The notes under the pieces: model-generated
Databases searched by the model: none
What the model saw: only the letters and a program-made list of their open reading frames with translations
Told to the model about the DNA's origin: nothing
NCBI GenBank assembly: GCA_017163975.1
Contig: JAFFSR010000227.1
Coordinates: 8,298,501-8,362,500 of the forward strand
Reading direction: 5' to 3'
Origin: Anastatus disparis
Lineage: Eukaryota > Arthropoda > Insecta > Hymenoptera > Eupelmidae
Length of the DNA: 64,000 nucleotides
Translations under genes and position numbers: made by a program
Part shown: positions 1-10,218 of the stretch, piece after piece
Layout of the letters: the number at the start of each line of letters is the position of its first letter
Numbering within the stretch: the first letter of the stretch is position 1

Positions 1-1533
1 TTGATGAGTATATATTTACGTGAAAAACGTAAGTAGCAAATTAATTTTTTAATCAAAAAGAATCTTAATTAATTATTTCGAGAGATTTTAAATGATTTTT
101 AAAAAATGATCAAAAGCTTTTTGTTTGTATTTTTTCAAGAGACTTTTAGTTTAATTAAAAATTTAATAACTTGTGATTTACTTTATTTCATGAGCAGCTT
201 AAGTTAATACTTTGAATAAGCGTAACTTTGTGTAATTAATGTTTAATAATCATTTACAAAAAAGAAATGAGAAAATTTTTTCAAATTTATTAAACAACAT
301 TTTTTAAAATATAAATGTAATTATTCATGTTGAATAAAAATTTTAATATAAAGGACAGATATTAAGCATCAAAGAACCGTTTTGATGATAATAAAAAAAA
401 ATTTTTTAATAAAAAATGATTTTTAATTCATTTAATCACTTAAAAGCAATATAAATAATTTATCATATTCCACAGATACGGTACATTTAACTTTCCTCCT
501 CCAACCCCTTCGAAGACTTGATTATCAACGGATATTTCCTGCGTTGTTTACAGCTTCCAATGCGGTTGTCAAAGTTAGTCAGAAGTTTTGGGATGGGTTG
601 GGCTGGGAGGGAGGGATACGCTCGACTGTTCTTTAGAGCAGCGCTATCAGTATAGTTTGAAATAACAGTTTTCGGAAAATCATGCCCAAATAGTACGTCG
701 TAAACGAGAAAGTTTATAATGCAGCTCCCTTAGTGAATTTTATCGAATACTCTGTATATGCGGCCTCGATTAATTCGGATATTAAATAGTGGTTTAGATT
801 TAATGATTATGTATGCATGCATAATAGAACTAATGGACCAATCACTTTTTTTTAAATTGAAATTCAGTTTTTTCTGATACGGTTTGAAAAAAGTAAAAGA
901 GTTTATTTCTGCAATTTAAATAAATTATTTCATGACAATAATAAAATATCTTATGATCCGCAAAGGATATAGCTAGAAATTAAAAAAAAAATTGTATAAA
1001 TATCTATCTAAAACAATGAATAAAATAAATTAATAAATAAATAATTGGTTTTAAACTCCGTTTCCATAAATCTGCATGTGTAAGAAAACCATACTGTAAA
1101 AAATCTTTCTGCGTTCCAAAGCTTTTCATTCAGCGTTAATATGCGCGAACGAGAAAAAATTTTTAATCGGATAAAGAACATCTTTTTTCTCCCATACATA
1201 TACCATTCGAATTAAAACGTTTACAATAATCTTGATGATAAAAAGAAAAAACTAACTATCAGAATGAGTAAAAAAAAATTCCAAGCACGCGATCCAATTA
1301 CGTCGAGCATTTGAATTATCCAATTAATTAAAAAAAGAGAAAGAGAAAAAAAAATTGCTTTCGTTCCAAACATTTTATAATCGAAAGCAGATCTTACTTG
1401 TAAGTAACGAAAAGGCGTGTTGTACTTTGTTTTTACAATCGTAAAAACTTATTGTACACAACGTTTGACAAACAAAAGAAAAAAAAATATATAAAACGTC
1501 AATTGCACTTTTAAATTAAAGAATCCTTTTCAG
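1..1533. other. No gene seen
   Basis: A/T-rich DNA. A G/C-richer island at 480-780 (with GGGATGGGTTGGGCTGGGAG near 588-607) could be a conserved regulatory element. No frame, repeat or RNA gene is supported. Confidence 0.5.
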
Positions 1534-1602
1534 ATGACGATTAAACGTTTCTCCTGCAATATTACGACTCGAAAAAGAACGGAGGCTACAAAAACAGATT
1601 AA
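1534..1602 (+). CDS. Short ORF or terminal exon, 22 codons
   Basis: A TCCTTTTCAG acceptor-like site (ending 1533) is followed directly by ATG and 22 codons, MTIKRFSCNITTRKRTEATK plus TD, to TAA 1600-1602. The stretch is basic and more complex than its surroundings, with a GA microsatellite right after (1611-1627). It could be a 3' terminal exon or chance; no family is recognised. Confidence 0.15.
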   Translation: MTIKRFSCNITTRKRTEATKTD

Positions 1603-3900
1603 AAGCAGCGGCGAGAGAGAGAGAGAGTTTAATTTTCAAAAGGCTTAAATTTACAAGTATTATAGCTCATTTGGCTCGATAATTGCAAATGTTCTATATA
1701 TACGTTTAATGGTTGTAAGTACGAGATTCTAAACGAAGATTTCGCGCATAACATTTTATCATTTCCATTTATCACTCTCGCCAAGACGTGCATGATTTAT
1801 TTATCTTTTATTTATTTTTTTTTTCTCTCTAGCTTTCAACTTGTTATTTGTTTCGTTATTTTTTTTTTCATTGCACGCGTGCATGCCTACAATGACAATA
1901 GCTGTGAAATACTTTAACGGTTTGCAGGTGTGCACACGATGCTTCTGTTTTCCTTTTTTTCTTATTTTTCTTCTTATTTTCCCTATGAGGATGTTTTAAA
2001 ATCTAGCACCGCTGCATGTAGCCTCGAGGCCATTATCATAATGCGCATTCCAACTGCGGGAGTATATTTATTGTTACTTTGCATTGTTCGCTTTTATGTA
2101 ATCGTGCAAGTTTCTGAAAATTTTATACTATTTTACTTTTTTTTTTATATTTATTACATGTAATAATGCAAATCTGGTTTTTATTTTCGTGTTTGGAATG
2201 CGAAGGTTGTTCTAAAACATTTAATTTTTAATAAATGATAATTTCTTTGCAGTTGCTCTTATGTGCTGTAAGTATTTGATTAATAGTTTTTAAAACAATA
2301 TTGAGTATAGTATGAGCATGAGGTCTCAGTGGCTCATTCGATAGAGCGATGGGTTCACAATCTCGAGGATTCGAGTTCGAATCCCGCTCTCGGCGTCTGA
2401 TTAACACAAGCATCAATGTACTTTACATATGCTTTGTTCACAAACACACTAACGATCTCCGTTGCTAATTAGCATCGCAATGATAGCTAAAATACAGCAA
2501 CGTTAAATAAAATTAAAATATTTATTATATATTGAAATAAATAATTATTATTGTTTTTTTTACATTGTGTATAAATAGCTTTTAATTTTTTGCAATAAAT
2601 ACATGGATTAGCTCAAAATAGACTGTTAAATTGAGAAAATTCGAAAAAAAAATTTTACCAAAAAAAGTTATTAGAGCATTTTTTAAAGAAATAAAAATTT
2701 AGGTTGAATAAAAAAAAATTTTATTAATAGAAATGAATTTAAATAATTTAACAATCGATTATATTTAATTTTTTATAAAATTAGAATATAATGGAAATTA
2801 AAATTTTTTAAATGTATTAAATAAATCTTCATTATCTATTGTTTAATCTTTAAAAATAATAATAATAACTTTCGTATTACATAAACAATATAGAATTACT
2901 ATCATCAAATAAAAAAATAAAAACTCAAATACTTAAATGTTACTATAATAAATATGTAATTGAGTCTTTCTATAATTACGTGAGAATACGAATAATTATA
3001 TCATCCAAAATTCATATAAAATAGTAGGATGCATAATCTTGAAACGTGATAAAATTAGAAATACGACCAAATGTCATTTATCCAAAGATTATCATTTAAA
3101 CAATATTAATCGTATAAAATCATATGAAAAATTATTCTCTTATCATATGAAAAACAAAAAGAAAGATTATTTTTTTTATAATGATTTTGATCTGCAAAAC
3201 AAAACCGTAAAGGCATATTCATGTTTTAAACATGTTTATGTATAATATAAAACTTCAAAGTTATAAAAAAATAGAAAAATATGAATTTTCAATTTCATAT
3301 AATAAGCTACAGAGTAAAAGAACTCTCAAAAACTCATAAACACTAGAAGAGAACTGTGTACGTATGATAAAAACAAAATTGATAACCGCAACGCAACGCT
3401 TGCTTTTATTAAAGTAAGAGCAAGCTTTATACATATAAGAAAGTCAACGATTTCCTGGAAAGTCGTAGAGGAAATTGAGGTGCTGTGTCACACGCAGAAG
3501 GTAGTAAGGTTACCTACTTCTTTGGGTAAGCCGCGAATTCGTAAGCTCAATGGCTTGGCGTTGGTGTTAGTGAGAGAGCGAAATTTACGAACCTCTTTTT
3601 TTTCCCTAGATTTTCTTGCGGGTTACGAAAATCTTTTTCCTTTACTTTCTATTTTCTTTTCTCTTTTTTTTTTACACTTCTTTTTTCCTTCCTCTGTTGA
3701 AGTCTTATACTTTTCAACTACTTCAAGTGGGCGGTCTAACGAAATTCATTTGCTTATCAAAAGTTGTTGAATGGCAGAGATTTTTTGTTTATTTTTTTTT
3801 TAAATTGAATTTGAAAAAATTTTTACGATTCAACAAAAAATAAATTATGGATATGAAAAAGAAGTTAAATTGAAAATTATTGAATTATAAAGAAGTTTTT
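1603..3900. other. No gene seen (apart from SINE at 2320-2515)
   Basis: It holds a GA microsatellite (1611-1627), pyrimidine runs and a G/C-richer stretch at 3360-3580. The plus frame of 96 codons at 3480-3770 ends in Phe/Leu-rich pyrimidine-tract translation and is not convincing. Confidence 0.5.
2320..2515 (+). mobile_element. tRNA-derived SINE, copy 1
   Basis: It starts with a tRNA-like head (GAGGTCTCAGTGGCTCATTCG, box A about 2330-2341; box B GTTCGAATCC at 2375-2384). The body follows with the conserved ACATATGCTTTGTTCACA, GCTAATTAGCATCGCAATGATAGC and CAGCAACGTTAAATAAAAT end, then A-rich DNA. It shares the full-length design of the nine other copies. Members differ by scattered substitutions, so they are not recent duplicates. 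Such SINEs are transcribed by RNA polymerase III from the internal A/B boxes and rely on a LINE for retroposition. Confidence 0.92.
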
Positions 3901-4124
3901 CCTCCACAAAAAAATATAATCAAAACTATAATTACGTACTATAATAGAATTACACTATACTATAATTATTTCGTGGTATTATAATCAGCAACTATAATGA
4001 TTACTATAATATTGAAGTCATTATAAAATTATAATTGCTGATTATAATACTTCGATAAAGTTATAGTATAATAATTTTACTATACTACATAACTGTAGTT
4101 TTGATTAAAGTTGTTTTGTAAGGG
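3901..4124. mobile_element. Fold-back MITE, about 224 bp
   Basis: The two halves are inverted copies. The left arm AATCAAAACTATAATTACG (from 3918) pairs with CTGTAGTTTTGATT at the right (to 4106), and TATTATAATCAGCAACTATAAT pairs with ATTATAATTGCTGATTATAAT near the centre. The similarity continues outward to CTCCACAAAA on the left and TTTTGTAAGG on the right. There is no coding capacity. The target duplication is unclear. This is a typical non-autonomous DNA-transposon design. Confidence 0.7.
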
Positions 4125-4215
4125 TTAAATTACATGATGTTGATTATTTCAAAATTTTTGCAATGTAAATCTTGATCTATCATATCATTAATTTTAAGAA
4201 TTATTCTTCATTTTT

Positions 4216-4386
4216 TCAGAACATATTTAATGAGCAGACTGTCAGAATATCATCAGAGCCGAATTTTTTATCCATCAAACGTCCTATTACTTTAACAAGT
4301 ATCTTCATCATGTGGTTTCCTTCAACCCAGATGCATTTTACTTGTTCAACAGGGAATTGTTCATTAAACTTTTGAACGACGATCGT
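4216..4386 (-). pseudogene. Unidentified coding fragment, 56 codons, no start codon
   Basis: Between two minus-strand stops (4389-4387 and 4218-4216) a 56-codon frame shows convincing amino-acid content. It starts TIVVQKFNEQFPVEQVKCIW, continues VEGNHMMKILVKVIGRLMDK and ends KFGSDDILTVCSLNMF. The composition (F-N-E-Q-F-P, then an L/I/K/D amphipathic helix) is unlike the F/Y/I/K noise of most frames here. There is no ATG before MM at residue 26. The preceding region (4390-4440) continues in other frames, so this is either a terminal exon or, more likely, a broken gene or transposon ORF. The L-h-x-R-L-h-x-K-x-F-x-x-x-x-h spacing faintly recalls C-terminal DUF4806/BEN-type helices, but I would not assign it. 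Confidence 0.3.
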
Positions 4387-4389
4387 TCA

Positions 4390-6585
4390 GTGTGCCATGG
4401 GGGTCAGAGTGCTTAGTTCTTATTGTTCGCTTTGAGATTGTTAATGCTTTTTGATTACTGCTTTAGTTTGTACCATTAATCTATTACTTTTGTGCTTTAG
4501 TTTGATTACAATTAGCAAATGGACAGTATTTCTTATTCAAATTTTAGCAATCATTTTTAATTAAATTCTATTAAATTGCTGTTGAATTTCATTAAAAATC
4601 AAATTATTATAATTGATGTTTTTTTTAAAAAAAAATATTCGTATTTCCTTGAAACCTGTTATAATTTCTGCTAACACATTTTTAACTTTCTGTACTGTAA
4701 GACGATTATCTAAAAATTCAAGCGTAGAATTTTATTTCTCTGAATAATAAAAAATATTGTATTTCACACAGATCGTGTATAATATTATTAAAAATTTAAA
4801 GAATCTTAGAATCGTAATATATTTTTTCAATTTCAGTACAACCTCTTAATGTTTGGAATTTAGAATTTTCTTTATTCGAATATTAAAAGTAGATATGCGA
4901 AATTCCAGACCTCATTTCTTTTATGCTTTTTCAGCTTCCCTCACATACGTTTCCGTATTCGCTGAATTACCTTATTTCATCTGAAATTTCATCTAATTAA
5001 AATTTACGTCATCCTTTTTGTTAAATCGTACTGACGTTCGCTAATTATTTTAAAATCCTTGAAATTTTTTTTTTTTAAATTAAACATAAAATGAACCGAT
5101 TTTTAATTGTTATTTGTTCATAATAACTTTAATTATTTATTCTCAATGTTTAAATAACAAGAACAATTGAATGTGCGCCTATTGTGTTGCAGACAATAGT
5201 TATTCATCAGTATTTGTTTATTTAAATTATTTACTTTACAAATCATATTATAATAAACAAACAATCAATATTTAACGCAATTGTGTATTCAAATTTTACG
5301 GTTTGTATATCAGTAAAATTTTCAATTGTTTAATATACAATCTGAAATGTTACACCGCGATAAATTTTAATCTTTTGTACTTCAGCTGAAACTACCAGTA
5401 CCTACTTTTTATCGATACGCGTAGCGCAAGATTGCTCACAACCGATTGTTCAAATTTATGAGGTTCAATTTTATTTTGGACGATGCACTACCATATCCTA
5501 CTACCTTTAGAGGAAAAAAAATTGTAGATTTTGTTGTATCGTGTGTATATCGATAGCACCGACTTCACCTTTTTAGTTTTTTTTTCCATATTTGTTGCAG
5601 TAGTTTTATCGCGTGCATGGTACACGAAGTAAAGGAAAAATGTAAAAAAGAAAGAATCAAAAGCATTGGATGGAAGTTAAGTAGCTTGAGCGTATAACGT
5701 AGAATATGAATAGCCCGGAGTATACGGATTTACGGGCATGTAAATATGGTGAATTTACAATTGTATGGAACGCGTAGAATAAATGCCGTTCTTCATTTTA
5801 CGATGTTCTTATGAAAAAAGATTTTACAGTCACGTATACTTGTGGATCGAGTTTTTTTTTTGTTTTGAGATTAGACTTTGTATAATTGAATTGATAACAT
5901 TGATCCGTTCTTACTTATTTTAAATTCAGTTGTTTTTGTAATATTTTCTTTTGAGTTTAAAATTAATTAAGTTGAATTTTATATAATTTGGCTAAAATTG
6001 AATATAGAATAAGGTAACAAGAATATAATACACTTGTCTCTCTCAATGGTTATAGGTGGTCTTCGTTTTTACCTTTAGGCTAACCACTAAAGAGCTAAAT
6101 GAGAACAAAATCTCAAAAGATAAATAAATTAAAAAAAAAATTTCAATAAAGAAAGGAAGATGCCCATGTACCAAATAAGGGAACGCAAGGAAACGTATAA
6201 AATTGTTATTAATTAAAATTAAAATTAATGTGAAATTAATCAATTAAAATTGCAAAAACAAATGAAAAAAATCAAGATTCCATCAGATATTTAAAACAAA
6301 TAATAGAATAATAATTTTTTTTTATTTTTCCCAATCCAAAGTTTATAGATACAGTTTAAATTTTATATAACTTCTTAAATTTCTTGATGAAAAAAAATAT
6401 AAAAACTGTTTTATACCAAAATTTTGCATATCACTTCACGCATCTTTCTTTAGAAATTTTGGTCAAAAGTAGCTTTTAAAAAAATTAAAAGAAATAATCA
6501 GTTGCTTTTCGATTTTAAATTATCTTTTATTTTTATATGCATACATCAGCCTTTAATACAATCTAGTAATTGTTATTTGAACTGT
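4390..6585. other. No gene seen
   Basis: A/T-rich. An island at 5390-5800 has mixed composition; its minus strand shows a 20-codon frame MPVNPYTPGYSYSTLYAQAT at about 5740-5681, too short to call. Confidence 0.45.
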
Positions 6586-6790
6586 GAGATCGTCAGTAGC
6601 TCAGTCGGTAGAGCGATGGATTCATAATCTCGGGGTCTCGAGTTCGAATCCCGCTCTCGGCGGCCGATTGATACAAGCACCACTGTAAGTTACATGTGCT
6701 TTGTTCACAAATACACTGATGATCTTCGTCGCTAATTAGCATCGCAATGATAACTAAAATACAGCGACGTTAAATAAAAATAAAAAAAAA
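6586..6790 (+). mobile_element. tRNA-derived SINE, copy 2
   Basis: Box A TAGCTCAGTCGG (6597-6608) and box B GTTCGAATCC (6642-6651) are intact. The body ends CAGCGACGTTAAATAAAAATAAAAAAAAAGG, so a short A-rich tail is kept. Confidence 0.92.
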
Positions 6791-7004
6791 GGTATTTTAT
6801 AATTAATTTTATTTAGCGGCCAGTTACCAAGCCTTTAAGGTGACTGCAGAGACATTTTGTGTGATTACACAAATTTCACTATTTTTTAAAAATTTTATAG
6901 ATTATTCACTTAAAGTAGAATACATTTTTTACCGATAAAACTAATTTATTTAGTGAAAAACTGAAGAATTATTAGTTTGATGTTTAAATTTGTACAGCTT
7001 GTTC

Positions 7005-7136
7005 GATGCGTCAGTTTACCGTGTGTCGCCTGCTTACCATATAAATACATAGTTTTATTACCGTGCTCTGATTATCGGCATTGTATGCTTTAACATAGGC
7101 CGCGGTAATCGGGGAGGGCACGGTAACTCACGCATC
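7005..7136. mobile_element. Small inverted-repeat element, 132 bp
   Basis: Terminal inverted repeats are GATGCGTCAGTTTACCGTG (7005-7023) and CACGGTAACTCACGCATC (7119-7136). Inside, ATTACCGTGCTCTGATTATC pairs with GGTAATCGGGGAGGGCACGG, so the CACGGTAA motif occurs in nested inverted copies. Its G/C content is higher than the surroundings. A similar TTTACCGCG...GCGGTACG hairpin lies at about 7732-7762. Confidence 0.6.
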
Positions 7137-8997
7137 CACCCTATTAAAATATTCTTTACCTCTTAAAAAGTCAACATATTTTTAATTTTTTACTTTTAAT
7201 AAAAAATTGATGATATTCATGGCTTTGAAAATTTGTTAAAAAATTAACTAAAGTAAATTTATTATTTTTGATAACCTAATAAATTTTCCAATTAATTGAA
7301 GGATAACCATTTCTAACGATAAAAAGACCTTTTAGTGCAGAAAATTTAGATTATATAAAATTACAAATATCGATCGGTCGAAATTTAATTTTATACCAAA
7401 CCTATACCCTACACTCTCAAGATGTAAGCTCAATTTTCTACTTACTTTAAATATTGAATTATAATTAATAACTCTTTTATAAATGATATTATTTTATAAC
7501 TAAATTATCATTTAATTTTAATAATAATATTAATCCAAACACTAATTTTCGAATTTGCAATCATGCTTACATTTTTAATGCTTAAAAACATTCTGAGTAT
7601 GAGTTGGCTATTAAAAAATATAATGTTTAAAGCAAATGAAAGCACTCATGTAAAAAGCCAAAGCTTGAACTGTAAAAAAAAAAGGAAGAGTTTGCGTGTC
7701 AGACGATAATTTTTAAGCGTGACATTTCGTTTACCGCGCTGAGGTAACGCCTAGCGGTACGTATATACACATAGAGGCGTTCTCTTTATTTAATCAAAAT
7801 TTTATGTATTTCCGGAAAGTTTGAAAAAAAAAAAATAACGAAGAAAATACCATTTGTATAAACTGTATACATTTCGTTAACTTTTTCTAATTTAACGTTT
7901 AAAGCTTGAATATAAAAAGATTTAGTAATGCAGAAGGAATTTTTGTTCGTTCGTTTACTGATGTATTTCAGATAACAAAAGAGCTTTGCGTGCTATAAAT
8001 CGTTGAATTTTTTATTCGAAAAGTGCATTAAGTGCTTATAAGTTTAAAATAAAAAAAAAAAGTTAATTTGTCAGTAATTACGCTAAATTTATGGACGCAC
8101 TTTATTCCATTGGCCGAGCACAATGGTATAATTATTTTTATAGAAAAAAAACAGCCGAGGTGTGATAATTTCAGAAAGATAAATTGGCCTTTTACGTACT
8201 TTAAAATATATTAATGAAGATTACTGTTTGCTTTTCCTACGGCAACATCTGGTAACCGTTGATTTTTTGTTTATTTAACTTTGAAAGTTGATACGCGTTA
8301 TTTGATATTCCGCATTGGTCTTTCTTATCTTATTACTGTAATAAGGTAATCATAGATCAAATTCATCGGCTCATAAATTATGAGACTGATGGTAGTTAAA
8401 GTATTGGAAAGCAAGTTTGAAACTTTGTTTTTTGCATAATTACTTTGTATTCGCTACTATAATTATTATTAAAATAATCAATTCTTTTGAAAATAAATTA
8501 TTTCATAATCATGATTTATGAGCTTTGATAAAATTGCCGTATCTGGTGATATATAAGTTTTTAAAAGTAATGTTCATAATTTTAAAATATGTTTGTAAGT
8601 TGGTTATATTTTATTATAAAAAAACAACTATGATTTATGCTTACCAATATCCTTGTTGATAATTAATTTTGGTCAATTATTAAATATGGTTTTTATATTA
8701 TCAATAGCATGCCATTATCCCAATTGATTTCAATTTTGATTTAATTGCAAGTCATTTTTTTTATAAAAAAAGTGTATGGAATAATTAAATTTACATAATA
8801 TTTTTTTTTCAATTTGGTCGTAATCTCACACTTTCAGAATACCTTGTAAAAAGCTAAAACCTGTATTTTCTCATATTTTTTTAAAAACACTGTTGCTTCA
8901 GCTACCTTACCAGTATATTTTTCAAACTGTATATTATAGAAAGGTTAGTAAATATAAAAATCTTATAGAAATGAAAACTTGTTTGTTTGACTTTTAA
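7137..8997. other. No gene seen
   Basis: A/T-rich spacer. Minor hairpin TTTACCGCG...GCGGTACG near 7732-7762; nothing else recognised. Confidence 0.5.
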
Positions 8998-9125
8998 TAG
9001 TATATTACGCAACGAGTGCGTAAAATATGTGATTATCGCACGAGTCGGTTTTGTCGCCCGAGCGCAGCGAGGGCGACAAATGAGACGAGTGCGATGATCA
9101 CTTTACGCATTAGTTGCGTATATTA
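8998..9125. repeat. Near-perfect palindrome
   Basis: TATTACGCAACGAGTGCGTAAA on the left mirrors TTTACGCATTAGTTGCGTATA on the right. GTGATTATCGCACGAGTC mirrors GACGAGTGCGATGATCAC, and the tip GTCGCCCGAGCGCAGCGAGGGCGAC folds on itself (9053-9077). It abuts the terminal-repeat element starting at 9125 and shares its TTTACGCA motif. Confidence 0.8.
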
Positions 9126-9230
9126 TTTTTTCTAACAAGTGCGCAAAATTCTAAGAATGACAAACTTGCGTCTGTGATAGCATGTACAATCTTGTTCGAA
9201 GGCTATCAAGATTGTAAGAGGTAGTCGAGG

Positions 9231-9328
9231 TCGGGGCGCAGGACGGGGTCCAGGGGCGGAGCCCCGGTGGGGGGTGCAGGGGACAAAGCCCCTGCTGAGG
9301 GTTCGGGGGGCAGCGCCCCCGCCTCCAA
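9231..9328. repeat. G/C-rich tract with three stem-loops
   Basis: In a window of about 25 percent G+C this 98-bp island is mostly G and C. Three consecutive palindromes are visible: CCAGGGGCGGAGCCCCGG (9250-9267), GCAGGGGACAAAGCCCCTGC (9276-9295) and GGGGGGCAGCGCCCCC (9305-9320). The GGGG-x-AGCCCC pattern recurs in repeats of many eukaryote and plastid genomes. Confidence 0.75.
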
Positions 9329-9422
9329 AAAATAAATAATATTACTAATATAAAAATAAAATTAATAAAACCATCAACGGCAAGCCGGAGTAGAACCTGA
9401 TATCGACCGAGTAACAATTGAG

Positions 9423-9707
9423 TTGTTTGTTATTTACTCAAGTATTAATCGGTGTATCTTCAAATTAAAAGTTGAGCGCAATAGATATTATTATTATGAA
9501 CATCTATGCACAAGAAAAAAAAAATCTACCGCTTTGTTTTTGAGAAAAGTAAGTAACGCCAAAGTTTTTTCGCGTTACTTACTTTTCTCAAAAACAAAGC
9601 GATAGATTTTTTTCTTCTTGTGCATAAATATTTGTAATAATAATATCTATTGCGCTCAACTTTTAATTTGCAGATTCACCGATTAATACTTGAGTAAATA
9701 ACAAAAA
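9423..9707. repeat. 285-bp snap-back hairpin with short loop
   Basis: Two arms of about 137 bp (9423-9559 and 9572-9707) are inverted copies with about ten mismatches by eye. They are separated by a 12-base loop (CAAAGTTTTTTC). The innermost stem GAGAAAAGTAAGTAACGC is perfect. Transcription from either side would yield a long double-stranded RNA. Confidence 0.9.
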
Positions 9708-9990
9708 TCTCAGTTAGACAAGGATAGCTCTCAAATTAAAATTCCATCAAAATGTATTATTAAAATAATAATTGAGAATTCCTCCCCCCCTCTCTAAAAC
9801 AATAAATAAGAAATTATTTAAATGATTAACTCTAAGATTAATTAATAAGAGAGTTCACGTATCGCGAAAAAAATTGTACATAGCACTTTAAAAGAGCACT
9901 ACAAGAGCTTTCAAATGAGATGTATAAATGTCTGTTATGATGTATAGTTCCTAAAATATAATACTTTAAAAATTAAAAAAATTTTTTTTA

Positions 9991-10130
9991 GATGAAATCA
10001 TTTTACGCACGTTCAAATCATTTTACGCACGCTGAAATCATTTTACGCACGCTCAAATCATTTTACGCACGCTAAAATCATTTTACGCACGCTGAAATCA
10101 TTTTACGCACGCTCGATTCATTTTACGCAC
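9991..10130. repeat. Seven 20-bp tandem repeats
   Basis: The unit GCTSAAATCATTTTACGCAC repeats seven times at exact 20-bp spacing. The tail ATCATTTTACGCAC is invariant except for the seventh unit (GATTCATTTTACGCAC), and positions 2-5 vary. An eighth unit is degenerate. It lies in the right part of the terminal-repeat element. Confidence 0.95.
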
Positions 10131-10218
10131 GCTAAACAAATGCGTCTCATAATATGATATTTTATGTACGCAAACGGGTACATGAAATCGAATTTTGCGC
10201 ACGCCGTTAGAAAAAAAT

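Larger units (their letters stand above)
9125..10218. mobile_element. Composite non-autonomous element with terminal inverted repeats, about 1.1 kb
   Basis: The ends are ATTTTTTCTAACAAGTGCGC followed by AAAATTC (9125-9151) and, inverted, GAATTTTGCGCACGCC followed by GTTAGAAAAAAAT (10190-10218). Between them lie a G/C-rich tract with three stem-loops (9231-9328), a long hairpin (9423-9707) and seven 20-bp tandem repeats (9991-10130). No transposase frame is present; the open frames inside are by-products of the hairpin and the G/C tract. Subterminal repeats bearing TTTACGCAC could be transposase-binding sites. The superfamily is unknown and the target duplication is unclear. Confidence 0.65.

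Noticed and set aside
2330..2390. Genuine tRNA genes at the ten A/B-box sites
   Set aside because: The sequences lack a proper acceptor stem and paired anticodon arm, vary at the anticodon, and always continue into the same 120-bp SINE body.
5681..5740. 20-codon minus-strand frame MPVNPYTPGYSYSTLYAQAT
   Set aside because: Interesting composition, but too short, with no acceptor upstream and an in-frame stop five codons before the ATG.
9151..9417. Pro/Arg-rich minus-strand frame of 88 codons
   Set aside because: By-product of the G/C-rich stem-loop tract inside the transposon-like element.
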